From the NCBI RefSeq assembly GCF_012844305.1, contig NZ_JABANE010000066.1:1-49971 (forward strand): a DNA stretch of 49,971 bases, in the 5' to 3' direction. A model generated the notes under the pieces. The model was not told the origin of the DNA. It saw only the letters and a list, made by a program, of their open reading frames with translations, and ran no database searches. This document shows positions 7,072 to 16,325 of the stretch, one piece after another; positions within the stretch are counted from its first letter, which is position 1, and each line of letters begins with the position of its first letter. The DNA is from Flammeovirga aprica JL-4. Its GTDB lineage: Bacteria; Bacteroidota; Bacteroidia; Cytophagales; Flammeovirgaceae. The translations under genes were made by a program, and so were the position numbers.

Positions 7072-7174
7072 TTTATTCTAACTTATGTTAAAGTACTTTT
7101 AAAAATTTCTCATTCATTTTCTCAAGCTTTTATTTTGTCTTTGTACTAGAAGATTAAAATACAACTAAAATATA

Positions 7175-7660
7175 ATGAAATACCTCTTTTTATTGTTTAT
7201 CGCTTTATTTTTAAATACCTCTTTATACGCTCAAGAAGAACCTTTGTCCAAAACAGAAGCAGAAGAAAAGTTTAGACAAATTATGATGAGCAGTGATGTT
7301 AATGTTGGAGGTTTATCAGAGTTAAGGTATTATATCGAAACAGGAAATGTAAACTTTGATGATTACCTCTATATCGCTCAATTATTACAAGAATACCCTG
7401 CTTATACAGTGACACTTTTGGAAACAGCCCGCCAAATTTCCTTTTCTAGAAGAGAGACTACACTTTATAAAAGTTTGATTGAGTTGCCATTTTTAGATTT
7501 AGCCTCAAAGTATAAGTCTGAAATTCATAAATTTGTATTATTAGCACTGCGTTCAAAGAATGAAGAAGAGGATGCTAAATTGCAAGCCCAAATTGATGAT
7601 TTGATCAGCAAGTGCCATTATAAAACAATGGAAGCCTTTAAGGAAGGTCAGACAAACTAA
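7175..7660 (+). CDS. Secreted protein of unknown function
   Basis: 161 residues. Signal peptide of about 19 residues ending in LYAQ|EE. The mature part is helical and charged (EAEEKFRQIMMSSDVNVGG, LKSKNEEEDA-like C-terminus), with no motif I recognise. A one-mismatch -7 box (TGTCTTTG, 7136-7143) precedes it. The DUF72 gene starts 11 bp after its stop, so the two form an operon. No function is assigned. Confidence 0.72.
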   Translation: MKYLFLLFIALFLNTSLYAQEEPLSKTEAEEKFRQIMMSSDVNVGGLSELRYYIETGNVNFDDYLYIAQLLQEYPAYTVTLLETARQISFSRRETTLYKSLIELPFLDLASKYKSEIHKFVLLALRSKNEEEDAKLQAQIDDLISKCHYKTMEAFKEGQTN

Positions 7661-7671
7661 AAAATAAGGAA

Positions 7672-8589
7672 ATGTGTATGGATTTTGGACGGTTAAAAGA
7701 TATCTCAGGAGTTAATTTTAAACTTCCGGAGCAGGATCATTATTCTAAAATGATGCTTCGCAATCATCCAAACTTTATCAATTTATTTAATTTCAGAATT
7801 GGAGCTCCTGCTTGGTCTTGTTCTGAATGGAAAGGGAAAATATATCCTGATAAAGCACCACCCAATACCTTTTTACATTATTACAGTCAGCATTTTGATA
7901 CCATAGAACTAAACTCCACCCATTATGGGATTCCAAAATCTGATACCTTGATCAAATGGAAATCTACCGTTCATGATTCTTTCAAGTTCAATCCGAAATT
8001 TCTGCAGTCTGTAAGTCATAAAAAAAGATTGCTTCACTGTAAAAATGATATTTATGAATTCACAGAAGAGATGCGGTTGTTTGAAGATAAATTAGGGTAT
8101 ACATGGTTACAAATGCCACCTGATTTCACAACCAAAGAATCACTTCCTCTGCTGAAATTTATAGAAGCCTTTCCTGATGATATGAAGTTAGCATTGGAGC
8201 TTCGACATCCTTCATGGTTTACTGATGAGCAAAAGTTGGATGAACTATCTGAGTTGTTGACAGCAAAAGGCTATGCAATGATCATTACTGATGTGGCAGG
8301 TAGAAGAGATGTGCTTCACATGAGAGTGACTACTCCTACAATTATGGTGAGGTTTGTTGGTAACGAAATGCACACAACGGATTTTTCAAGAGTGGATGAT
8401 TGGATGAAAAGAATTCAATCTTTCAAACGACAAGGTTTACAGGAAGTCTACTTTTTTGCTCATCAACCCGAAGATATTTTATGTCCGGAGCTGGGGCATT
8501 ATATCGGAACTCAGGTGAAAAAGTCACTCGATCCCAACATTATTTACCCAATTCTTAGAGAAAAGACAGAACAACGATCACTTTTTTGA
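7672..8589 (+). CDS. DUF72 (YecE-like) TIM-barrel protein
   Basis: 305 residues. It has the DUF72 hallmarks: RIGAPAWSCSEWKGKIYP, HYYSQHFDTIELNSTHYG, FKFNPKFLQSVSHKKRL, LGYTWLQMPPDF and LALELRHPSWF. The end is a YFFAHQPEDILCPELGHYI block like the family's terminal N-x-H segment. DUF72 proteins are soluble TIM barrels of unknown biochemical role, found in all domains. Two in-frame ATGs (7672 and 7678) are possible starts; the extra ~40 N-terminal residues before the barrel are less conserved. It follows a small secreted-protein gene by 11 bp, without functional implication. Confidence 0.9.
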   Translation: MCMDFGRLKDISGVNFKLPEQDHYSKMMLRNHPNFINLFNFRIGAPAWSCSEWKGKIYPDKAPPNTFLHYYSQHFDTIELNSTHYGIPKSDTLIKWKSTVHDSFKFNPKFLQSVSHKKRLLHCKNDIYEFTEEMRLFEDKLGYTWLQMPPDFTTKESLPLLKFIEAFPDDMKLALELRHPSWFTDEQKLDELSELLTAKGYAMIITDVAGRRDVLHMRVTTPTIMVRFVGNEMHTTDFSRVDDWMKRIQSFKRQGLQEVYFFAHQPEDILCPELGHYIGTQVKKSLDPNIIYPILREKTEQRSLF

Positions 8590-8616
8590 TCTAGTTACAA
8601 GCATTGACATACTTTA

Positions 8617-8648
8617 TTTGCTAATTGAGAAGAACTCCTTTAGCTTTG
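8617..8648 (+). promoter_or_regulatory. Promoter of pyrG
   Basis: TTTG (8617-8620), a 20-bp spacer, then a perfect -7 box TAGCTTTG (8641-8648). It ends 28 bp before the pyrG ATG, a typical Bacteroidota housekeeping promoter. Confidence 0.72.
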
Positions 8649-8676
8649 CACAAACAAAATGTGAAATCTTCGAAGT

Positions 8677-10320
8677 ATGTCTTCTCGTACACAAACAAAA
8701 TTTATTTTTGTCACAGGTGGTGTGACATCATCCCTTGGAAAAGGAATCATTTCTGCGTCTCTTGGCAAACTATTACAGGCAAGGGGCTATTCCGTAACCA
8801 TTCAGAAATTTGATCCATATCTAAATGTCGATCCAGGTACTATGAATCCTTATGAGCACGGTGAGTGTTATGTAACGGATGACGGTGCTGAAACTGACTT
8901 GGATTTAGGTCACTATGAGCGTTTCTTAAATGTTCCTACTTCTCAGGCAAATAATGTAACAACGGGTAGAATCTATCACAATGTTATCTCAAAAGAGCGT
9001 GAAGGGGCATATTTAGGAAAAACAGTTCAAGTAATTCCACACATCACAGATGAAATTAAAAACAATTTCTACAAAGTAGCTGATAATGGCGAGTATGATA
9101 TCGTTATTACAGAGATCGGTGGTTGTGTTGGTGACATTGAGGCCTTGCCATTTATTGAAGCCGTTCGTCAAGCAAGATTAGAGCTTGGAGCTTCAAGATC
9201 TATGGTAATTCACCTTACGTTAGTTCCTTATTTAAGAGCTGCGGGTGAATTAAAAACAAAGCCTACACAGCACTCAGTAAAACAATTATTGGAAGCAGGT
9301 GTACAGCCAAACATCTTAGTTTGCCGTACTGAGCACCATATTCCAATGGACATGCGTCGTAAGATTGCATCGTTCTGTAACGTTGACCTTAATGCTGTAA
9401 TTGAATCATGTGATGCATCTACTATCTATGATGTGCCGTTATTGATGCAAAAAGAAAAACTTGATGAAATCGTATTGATGAAATTAAGTTTGCCAGCTTA
9501 CCAAGATCCAAATATTGATAATTGGTTGAGCTTCCTTCAAAAATTAAAGAATCCAAAAGATACTTTAAGAGTAGGTTTGGTTGGTAAGTATGTTGAATTG
9601 CCAGATGCTTACAAGTCAATCGTAGAAGGTTTTGTTCACGCAGGTGCTGTGAATGAAGTAAAAGTGCAGTTGGAATACATCAAAGCGGAAGAACTACTAG
9701 ATAGAGAAGAAGCTGTGAAGATTTTGACAAGTTTAGACGGTGTTCTAGTAGCTCCAGGATTTGGTGAAAGAGGTATGGAAGGAAAAATCAACGCTTGTAG
9801 TATTGCAAGAGAAGAGAAAATTCCTTTCTTCGGTATCTGTCTTGGTATGCAGTCAGCAGTAATTGCTTTCGGTAGAGATAAGGTTGGTTTGTCAAGTGCT
9901 AATTCATCAGAGATGGATGAGACGACAACTGAACCGGTAATCGACTTGATGGAAGACCAGAAAAACCTTTCTCAAATGGGAGGTACAATGCGTTTAGGTG
10001 CTTATCCTTGTGAATTAAAAGAAGGATCTAGAGCACAAAAGGCGTATAAAACTTCAAAAATCTCTGAGCGTCATAGACACAGATATGAGTTTAACAACAA
10101 GTATTTGGAGCAATATGAAGCAGCAGGTATGATTGCTACGGGTATCAACCCTAAATCAGGCTTGGTAGAGATCGTTGAAATTCCTGATCATCCTTATTAC
10201 GTGGGTGCACAGTTCCACCCTGAGTATAAGTCTACAGTAGAAAATCCACATCCTTTATTCGTTGCATTTGTAAAAGCAGTGAAGGATTTGAAAGATAGCA
10301 AAGAGGTTGTAAGTGCTTAA
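8677..10320 (+). CDS. pyrG: CTP synthase
   Basis: 547 residues, full length. The N-terminal synthetase domain begins FIFVTGGVTSSLGKGI (P-loop) and carries KFDPYLNVDPGTMNP and EIGGCVGDIE. The C-terminal class I glutaminase domain has the nucleophile Cys388 in FFGICLGMQ and the His-Glu of FHPEYKS. It makes CTP from UTP, ATP and glutamine in the cytoplasm. It has its own promoter, and a strong terminator follows at 10340-10373. yidC comes next. Codon use is that of a highly expressed gene. There is no sign of truncation. Confidence 0.98.
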   Translation: MSSRTQTKFIFVTGGVTSSLGKGIISASLGKLLQARGYSVTIQKFDPYLNVDPGTMNPYEHGECYVTDDGAETDLDLGHYERFLNVPTSQANNVTTGRIYHNVISKEREGAYLGKTVQVIPHITDEIKNNFYKVADNGEYDIVITEIGGCVGDIEALPFIEAVRQARLELGASRSMVIHLTLVPYLRAAGELKTKPTQHSVKQLLEAGVQPNILVCRTEHHIPMDMRRKIASFCNVDLNAVIESCDASTIYDVPLLMQKEKLDEIVLMKLSLPAYQDPNIDNWLSFLQKLKNPKDTLRVGLVGKYVELPDAYKSIVEGFVHAGAVNEVKVQLEYIKAEELLDREEAVKILTSLDGVLVAPGFGERGMEGKINACSIAREEKIPFFGICLGMQSAVIAFGRDKVGLSSANSSEMDETTTEPVIDLMEDQKNLSQMGGTMRLGAYPCELKEGSRAQKAYKTSKISERHRHRYEFNNKYLEQYEAAGMIATGINPKSGLVEIVEIPDHPYYVGAQFHPEYKSTVENPHPLFVAFVKAVKDLKDSKEVVSA

Positions 10321-10339
10321 TTACAATCTGTTTAAAAGT

Positions 10340-10377
10340 AAGCCCATAGGTAATTCTATCTATGGGCTTTCCTTTTT
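10340..10377 (+). terminator. Terminator after pyrG
   Basis: Stem AAGCCCATAG (10340-10349) with CTATGGGCTT (10360-10369), a 10-base loop, then a T-rich tail. Classic intrinsic terminator. Confidence 0.88.
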
Positions 10378-10423
10378 AAAATTCTTTTATTGTCTTTTTT
10401 CAAGATTAAGACAATAAAATTCG

Positions 10424-10431
10424 TAACTTTG
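10424..10431 (+). promoter_or_regulatory. -7 box of yidC
   Basis: TAACTTTG is a perfect -7 box 72 bp before the yidC ATG, followed by GCA as at the valS promoter (23207). It implies a 5' leader of about 65 nt that contains the hairpin at 10462-10482. Confidence 0.65.
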
Positions 10432-10461
10432 CACGCATTTTAAGTACAAAAAGAACGAAAT

Positions 10462-10482
10462 CATCAATAATATTTATTGATG
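10462..10482 (+). promoter_or_regulatory. Hairpin in the yidC leader
   Basis: A perfect 9-bp stem (CATCAATAA / TTATTGATG) with a TAT loop, 21 bp before the start codon. It lies downstream of the predicted transcription start, so it is in the mRNA. Its role is unknown. Confidence 0.5.
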
Positions 10483-10503
10483 TCGTAAATTAATAAGAGT
10501 AAA

Positions 10504-12312
10504 ATGGATAAGAATCAAACGACAGGTTTTCTGTTGTTATCCGCACTATTAGTAGGGTACATGTTTTTCTTTCAACCGGAAACTCCGTTGGAAGAACCTA
10601 CTCAGACGCAAGAAACTACTGCTCCTGTAGTAGAAGGACAAACAGAAAATCAAACTTTTCAAACAGCTCAAGTTGAAAGTGACTCAGTATTAATGCAAAA
10701 ATTTGGTGTGTTCGGAAGTGTAATGAACGGCACATCTAAAGAAGTTGCGATAGAGAATGAAAGTGTAAAGATCACTTTTGATACTAAAGGAGGTCACGTT
10801 ACCGATGTATTGTTAAAAACTTACCAAACATACGACAAACAACCTTTACATTTAGTTGACCCTGCACATTACAAAGTAGAAGAGAAAATACCTACGCAAT
10901 ATGGGATAATTGATATCAATACATTAAACTATACTGCAAACGTTTCTATTGCTAAAGATAAAGTGGAAATGATTGCTACAACTGCTGAAGGAAATGTTCT
11001 TATTAAGAGAACATACTCTTTAGAAGGTGAAGATTCTTATGTAGTGGATTATGATTTGGACCTTTCAGGTGCTCAGCCATTCATCCAAGGACAAGATATC
11101 TCTTATGTGTGGCATCAAGATATGAAAGCAGTAGAGAAGGATATGAAAACTTCTCGTCAGAAAACTACTGTAAACTACTTCACGAAGAAAGACGACTTTG
11201 ATTACTTGTCAATGACTTCAACTTCAAAAGAAGAAGAAGCAATTCAAGAACCGTTAGCGTGGGTATCTGCAAAGCAAAAGTTCTTTAACGTTGCATTGAT
11301 CACAGACCAGCAATTCAACAGAGCGAATTTGATTTCAGATTATGAAGAGAACAATACAGAGATCGTAAAATCTTTTGATATTGCTTTCCAAATTCCTTTA
11401 AATACGCTTCAAGCTGCGAACCTTAGATATTACTTCGGACCAAACGATTACCGTGTTTGTGAGGCTGTAACTACAGGTTTTGAAGATAACGTATACTTAG
11501 GTTGGGCTTGGACTACTCCACTTTCAAAATACATCTTTATTCCAATCTTCGAATTCTTAGAAGAATTTGAGTTAGGTTACGGATTGATCATCTTTATTAT
11601 GGTGGTATTGGTGAAGTCAGTACTTTACCCACTTACTTTCAACTCTTACAAGTCAATGGCAAAAATGCGTTTGTTGAAGCCAGAGATGGATGAGTTAAAA
11701 GAGAAGTACGGTGATGACCAAATGAAGATTCAGCAAGAAACGATGAGCCTTTACAGAAAGGTAGGAGCGAACCCATTATCAGGTTGTATTCCTATGTTGG
11801 CTCAGATGCCTTTCTTCGTTGCACTATATAACTTCTTCCCTAATGCCTTGCAATTAAGAGGACAAGCATTCTTATGGGCAGATGATTTGTCAACATATGA
11901 CTCGATCTTAGATTTACCATTCAGCATTCCTGCATATGGTGATCACGTGTCATTATTTACTTTACTTTGGGCGGTTTCAATGTTAGGTTATACTTACTTC
12001 CAGAACCAGTCACAGGTACAGTCAAACCCTCAGATGCAGATGGTATCTTACATCTCACCTGTATTCTTCTTGTTTTTCTTCAACAGCTTTGCAGCTGGTT
12101 TAACGTACTACTACTTCGTATCGAACTGTATCACTATCGTTCAGCAAATTGCTTCTAAGAAATTTGTAAACGAAGAGAAGATCCGTGCCGTCATGGAAGA
12201 GAATAAAAAGAAAAATGCCAATAAAAAAGCAGGTGGATTTGCTGCACGTTTAGACGAGGCAATGAAAGCACAGCAAAAGGCACAACAAGAAAATAAAAAG
12301 AAGAATAAATAA
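10504..12312 (+). CDS. yidC: Membrane protein insertase YidC
   Basis: 602 residues. An N-terminal membrane anchor (residues 7-24, FLLLSALLVGYMFFF) precedes a large periplasmic beta domain (about 60-330) as in Gram-negative YidC. The C-terminal insertase core holds about five membrane segments with LGYGLIIFIMVVLVKSVLYPLTF, the cytoplasmic hairpin YKSMAKMRLLKPEMDELKEK, and NPLSGCIPMLAQMPFFVALY. The tail is Lys- and Gln-rich, which suits ribosome contact. YidC inserts inner-membrane proteins with or without SecYEG. A terminator at 12331-12366 follows. Confidence 0.97.
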   Translation: MDKNQTTGFLLLSALLVGYMFFFQPETPLEEPTQTQETTAPVVEGQTENQTFQTAQVESDSVLMQKFGVFGSVMNGTSKEVAIENESVKITFDTKGGHVTDVLLKTYQTYDKQPLHLVDPAHYKVEEKIPTQYGIIDINTLNYTANVSIAKDKVEMIATTAEGNVLIKRTYSLEGEDSYVVDYDLDLSGAQPFIQGQDISYVWHQDMKAVEKDMKTSRQKTTVNYFTKKDDFDYLSMTSTSKEEEAIQEPLAWVSAKQKFFNVALITDQQFNRANLISDYEENNTEIVKSFDIAFQIPLNTLQAANLRYYFGPNDYRVCEAVTTGFEDNVYLGWAWTTPLSKYIFIPIFEFLEEFELGYGLIIFIMVVLVKSVLYPLTFNSYKSMAKMRLLKPEMDELKEKYGDDQMKIQQETMSLYRKVGANPLSGCIPMLAQMPFFVALYNFFPNALQLRGQAFLWADDLSTYDSILDLPFSIPAYGDHVSLFTLLWAVSMLGYTYFQNQSQVQSNPQMQMVSYISPVFFLFFFNSFAAGLTYYYFVSNCITIVQQIASKKFVNEEKIRAVMEENKKKNANKKAGGFAARLDEAMKAQQKAQQENKKKNK

Positions 12313-12330
12313 TTCTCTTTTAGCGATAAG

Positions 12331-12366
12331 AAAAGCCCATCAAATTAAGTTTTGATGGGCTTTTTT
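12331..12366 (+). terminator. Terminator after yidC
   Basis: A 14-bp stem (12331-12344 with 12351-12364, core AGCCCATCAAA), a 6-base loop and a T6 tail. The A-run on the other side may let it also end minus-strand transcription from 12421. Confidence 0.9.
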
Positions 12367-12420
12367 GATGCTTTAAATTTTATATCAATAATTTTGATGC
12401 AAATTCTTTTCTAGTCGACA

Positions 12421-13017
12421 TTATGAAAAGAACCCCTTAATCTTGTCCCAGATCGTTTCCTCAATTTTATTTATTTCTCCAACTTTTACAGAGGGGCTAC
12501 TTTTTTTCTTTCCTTTTGGTTGTAAAGGAATTGGGTTGTTTGTCAGTCTTTTGAACCACTGTCTTTGCTCAATCTGTAATAGATAATCCTCTAGTGGCAT
12601 ATCCTGACCCCACATTCTCTGAAGTTTTTCGATTCTACCTTTAGCGTCATCTACACTCATTTCTGTGCGTGCAGCGATAGATTCATCAGATAGTTTTTGG
12701 TTAAAATGCAGTTGAAGTAAAAGTAGGTCTTCATCTTTAAATTTAATTTCTACTTCTTCTATATCAAACTCATCTGGATTACTTGGGAAATGCCTCTTGA
12801 TGATATCAATAAATTCTTCCTCGCTAGAGGTCTTTGCATAAAGCGTATGAGTCAAGGCCTTACAGAAGCCTCTCTGGAATAAATATTTATCTTCTATATC
12901 CTTTTCTTCTAAAATAGGGTAGAAGAAGTCGTTGTAGGCTCTTTGAATAATTCTTTCTTCTTTATTCTGAAAACCTAATATATATCTTGACGAGGGGAGT
13001 AGTATTCTTTCTTTCAT
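12421..13017 (-). CDS. Hypothetical protein with a possible HTH
   Basis: 198 residues, soluble and charged, no signal peptide. The N-terminal half is helical with acidic stretches. Residues about 108-132 (KLSDESIAARTEMSVDDAKGRI) look like a sigma-region-4-type helix-turn-helix, but I would not call it a sigma factor because no region 2 is evident. The C-terminus is basic, with a KGKKKSSPS linker and a final amphipathic helix (EETIWDKIKGFF). It lies 70 bp downstream of the PurF-type gene, separated by that gene's terminator. Function unknown. Confidence 0.65.
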   Translation of the reverse strand: MKERILLPSSRYILGFQNKEERIIQRAYNDFFYPILEEKDIEDKYLFQRGFCKALTHTLYAKTSSEEEFIDIIKRHFPSNPDEFDIEEVEIKFKDEDLLLLQLHFNQKLSDESIAARTEMSVDDAKGRIEKLQRMWGQDMPLEDYLLQIEQRQWFKRLTNNPIPLQPKGKKKSSPSVKVGEINKIEETIWDKIKGFFS

Positions 13018-13035
13018 AGTTTAAAATTAAAAACA

Positions 13036-13067
13036 AAAAGGCTAAGATCTTTCAATCCTAGCCTTTT
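13036..13067 (-). terminator. Terminator of the PurF-type gene
   Basis: Stem AAAAGGCTA (13036-13044) with TAGCCTTTT (13059-13067). On the minus strand it is followed by a T-rich tract, 20 bp after the stop at 13088. Confidence 0.82.
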
Positions 13068-13087
13068 GTTGAGAAGAAAAGTTTTGC

Positions 13088-14974
13088 TTAGTAAGCTCTA
13101 ACTTCTTTTCCTTCCATATAATTTACAAAAGCTGTGTGTACCACTTTCATACCCCCTTTAGTTGGGAAGTTACCAGTGAAGTACCAATCACCTAAGTGAT
13201 TTGGACAAGCTTCGTTTAAGTTCTCTACAGATTGGTAGATAACCTCTACATCCGCCTTAATATGATCTAACTTGATAATGTTCGCAATTTCCTTGCTGAT
13301 TTCATCATCTGTAAAGTTATTGTAAAGCGATTGTACGTGGTTTACTTCAAAGTCCTCAGCACGTAAGATTGATTTTGAACGATAGTAGATTTCGTCCAGT
13401 AAATCTTCTTTGCCTGTCTTTTTCATCAAGTTCACCATTGCTCTGAAAGCAACGAATTCCTTCATTTTCGACATGTTGATGCCGTAACAGTCAGGGTATC
13501 TGATTTGAGGCGCAGAAGAAACAACAATGATACGTTTTGGCTCTAAGCGGTCTAACATATTGATGATAGACTTTTCAAGCGTAGTACCACGAACAATAGA
13601 GTCGTCTAAAACTACTAGAGTATCTACTTTCTTTTTGATTACTTCGTACGTAGTATCGTATACGTGAGCAACCATATCGTCCCTCATAGTATCATCAGCA
13701 ATAAAAGTACGAGCTTTTACGTCTTTGATTACTAATTTTTCCTGACGAGGTCTGAAAGTCATTAATTGTTCCAACTCTTCTCCAGAGACACCTTTTTCTA
13801 CTGCTTCCAGACGCTTTTTCACTAAGTACTTGTCAATACCAGCCATCATACCCAAGAATGCAGTTTCAGCTGTATTTGGAATGTATGAGAATACTGTATT
13901 TTCAAGATCGTAGTTTAATGATTCAAGTACTTTTGGAACAAGCAACTCACCAAGTTTCTTTCTTTCGCTGTAGATAGCAGGATCAGTACCTCTTGAGAAG
14001 TAGATTCTTTCAAAGCTACACGAAAGTTTTTCTTTAGGAGTCAAGTATTCCACTTCCTTGTAATTGGCGTCCTTGTCAATGATAAGAGCATTACCAGGAC
14101 CAATTTCCTGAATCTTATCATATTCAGCATTGAAAGCTGTTTTGATAGCTGTTTTTTCTGATGCAACAACGATGATCTCATCATCAGCATAATAATATGC
14201 CGGACGGATACCGTTTACGTCTCTTGCAACAAAACCAGCACCATGTCCTGTAAGACCCATGATAGCATAACCACCATCAAAATCTTTACAAGAACGAGAA
14301 AGTACTTTTGAAAGGTCAAGCTCTTTTTCAATACGCTCAGAGATAGCAATATTGTCTAAACCTTGCTCTTTGTACTGTTGGAATAAATCCTGAACTTCAA
14401 TGTCAAGGAAATGACCGATTTTTTCCATTACTGTCACCGTATCAACATTTTCCTTAGGGTGTTGCCCTAAAGTAACCAACTTGTTGAATAACTCGTCTAC
14501 GTTGGTCATGTTGAAGTTTCCAGCCATGATTAACTGTCTGCTTCTCCAGTTGTTGTTACGCATGAAGGGGTGGCAATGTCCAATAGTGTTTTTACCATGA
14601 GTACCATAGCGGAGGTGCCCCATGTAAACATCGCCCATGTAAGGAATGTTTTCTCTTAAATAATCTGCATCAAGATATTTGGTAGTGTCCTTGCTTATCT
14701 TGTTCAGTTTTTTTCCTACCTTTTTGAAGATGTCATTGATAGGATCAGCTTCAATCGACCGAGCTCTGTCAATAAATGGATTGCCGGGTTTCATATTGAG
14801 TTTGATACTCGCAATACCTGCACCATCTTGACCACGGTTGCGCTGCTTTTCCATTAATAGGTACATCTTACTGATCGCATATGTAGGAGTGCCATATTTC
14901 TCTATGAAATAAGACAGCGGCTTCCTAAGTCGTAGCATTGCAATGCCACACTCGTGTTTTATGACTTCACTCAC
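13088..14974 (-). CDS. Amidophosphoribosyltransferase-type (PurF-like) protein, long form
   Basis: 628 residues from a GTG at 14974; PurF is usually 470-510. The N-terminal Ntn glutaminase domain has KHECGIAM (Cys9, the likely nucleophile after propeptide removal), RGQDGAGIAS and MGHLRYGTHG, GNFNM. The C-terminal phosphoribosyltransferase domain has the PRPP loop VVLDDSIVRGTTLEKS and PQIRYPDCYGINM. PurF makes phosphoribosylamine from PRPP and glutamine, the first step of purine synthesis. The extra length is spread over insertions typical of a second PurF-like form in Bacteroidota. Whether it is the biosynthetic enzyme or a paralogue cannot be told here. Confidence 0.88.
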   Translation of the reverse strand: MSEVIKHECGIAMLRLRKPLSYFIEKYGTPTYAISKMYLLMEKQRNRGQDGAGIASIKLNMKPGNPFIDRARSIEADPINDIFKKVGKKLNKISKDTTKYLDADYLRENIPYMGDVYMGHLRYGTHGKNTIGHCHPFMRNNNWRSRQLIMAGNFNMTNVDELFNKLVTLGQHPKENVDTVTVMEKIGHFLDIEVQDLFQQYKEQGLDNIAISERIEKELDLSKVLSRSCKDFDGGYAIMGLTGHGAGFVARDVNGIRPAYYYADDEIIVVASEKTAIKTAFNAEYDKIQEIGPGNALIIDKDANYKEVEYLTPKEKLSCSFERIYFSRGTDPAIYSERKKLGELLVPKVLESLNYDLENTVFSYIPNTAETAFLGMMAGIDKYLVKKRLEAVEKGVSGEELEQLMTFRPRQEKLVIKDVKARTFIADDTMRDDMVAHVYDTTYEVIKKKVDTLVVLDDSIVRGTTLEKSIINMLDRLEPKRIIVVSSAPQIRYPDCYGINMSKMKEFVAFRAMVNLMKKTGKEDLLDEIYYRSKSILRAEDFEVNHVQSLYNNFTDDEISKEIANIIKLDHIKADVEVIYQSVENLNEACPNHLGDWYFTGNFPTKGGMKVVHTAFVNYMEGKEVRAY

Positions 14975-15122
14975 TGGAGTATAGAGGTTAAATTAAATCC
15001 ACTGCAAAAAAAGTCTTATTTCTATCTATTACCAAATTACCATCAATAAAATATTAAGGATATGTGATATAAAGATGAAATAAGACTCATTATTATGTCT
15101 CTTTTACAAGTATTTGAAGTTC

Positions 15123-16229
15123 TTAAAAGAAATCAGTTTCTACCTCAGGTCTTGCCTTTTTGAAAGCGTCTACATTCTCCGGACTCACTTGAGAGTCTCT
15201 GAAGTACATTATAGTGAGTGGCTTCACTTGCTCCATAGGTTTTACGTCATTGACTTGAGACCCTGTGATGATTAAAATGCTCAATGAAGGCAGAGCAATC
15301 AGTGGGTTTAGGTCCGTTACAGGTGTGTTGGAAAAAGTCAATTCATTCAAGCCCGTTGTTTTGGCTAATACTGAAATATCAGTGACTTTACTGTCAGAGA
15401 AATAGAAAGTATGGAGGTTTTTTAGTTTCCCTAAAGCTGAAATATCTTCGATTTCAGTATTGCTGATATTCAAGTGTTCTAGTTTTTTTAATTTCTTGAT
15501 AGGGGACAAGTCCGTCACTTTTGTTTTTTGGATTTGAAGTAACGTCAGGCTTTTGCTTTTCTTGATAGGTGTTAAATCTTCTACTTGAGTATAAGAAAGC
15601 TTAAGCTCCTTCATATTTTTAAGTCCGCTTAAAAAAGAAAGGTCTGTCACTTTTGTTTCATCCAATGATAAATAAGACATCGTTTGGAAAGCAGACAGAG
15701 AAGCCCAATCCTCAAACGCTTTGTTTTGGAAAAGATCCAGCGTCTGCAAAGGGATATTAGCTAATGGAGCAAGACTTTTAACTCTCGTTCCAGATAGGAA
15801 AATTTCGTGTATTGTAGTAGAGTGATCCAATGCAGTAAGATCACTAACTCTTGTATATGCTAAATTCAACCTTTTAAGATGATGCATGTCTTTCAAAGGC
15901 GAAAGGTCTTTTACTCTGGTATAAGATAAATCTATATCTTCAAGTAGGGTTAATGTGGCAATGGGGTCAAGTTTTGTGATAATTCGCTCATCTCCAAAAT
16001 CATCATAACCTGAAGCATTAATTGCCGTCAAGTTCTGAATCCTCACAAGTCCTTCTTCATTCATTTCATCTTCTTGCCACATAATCTGAGACATAAAGAT
16101 TCCCTTCCAATATTTATCGAGTCCGTTCCACCATTCCATAGTTAGCTTTTCTTGAGCAAAGGAAAAAGTAGAGGACATAAAAAATATGGCTAAAAAGAGA
16201 AGGTTCTTTTTTAATGTCGTTAATTTCAT
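15123..16229 (-). CDS. Secreted leucine-rich repeat protein
   Basis: 368 residues. Signal peptide to about residue 25 (FSFAQ|EK). An N-terminal cap (LTMEWWNGLDKYWKGIFM) is followed by about eleven LRRs of 20-23 residues of the bacterial internalin-like type, e.g. LEHLNISNTEIEDISALGKL and LNELTFSNTPVTDLNPLIAL, with the signature L-x-x-L-x-[LI]-x-x-[TN]-x-[VI]-x-D. Such proteins are scaffolds for protein contacts; a partner cannot be inferred. The DCC-family gene (16326) and a short LRR-like gene (16742) lie upstream on the same strand, so the three may be one transcription unit. Confidence 0.88.
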   Translation of the reverse strand: MKLTTLKKNLLFLAIFFMSSTFSFAQEKLTMEWWNGLDKYWKGIFMSQIMWQEDEMNEEGLVRIQNLTAINASGYDDFGDERIITKLDPIATLTLLEDIDLSYTRVKDLSPLKDMHHLKRLNLAYTRVSDLTALDHSTTIHEIFLSGTRVKSLAPLANIPLQTLDLFQNKAFEDWASLSAFQTMSYLSLDETKVTDLSFLSGLKNMKELKLSYTQVEDLTPIKKSKSLTLLQIQKTKVTDLSPIKKLKKLEHLNISNTEIEDISALGKLKNLHTFYFSDSKVTDISVLAKTTGLNELTFSNTPVTDLNPLIALPSLSILIITGSQVNDVKPMEQVKPLTIMYFRDSQVSPENVDAFKKARPEVETDFF

Positions 16230-16325
16230 TCTTGAAAAATGTTCAATTTCGTTATTTTAAGGAAGCGAAAAACTAATAAGCCTTCATTTTTAATACGATG
16301 ATTTTGTATTCATATTGTGCTTCCT

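Noticed and set aside
10341..12360. AGCCCAT shared by the terminators after pyrG and yidC
   Set aside because: The rest of the stems and loops differ; a short GC-rich core is expected in terminators, so this is not a repeat family.
12421..13017. Sigma-70-family factor
   Set aside because: Only a short HTH-like stretch is visible; no region 2 was found, so it is left as hypothetical.
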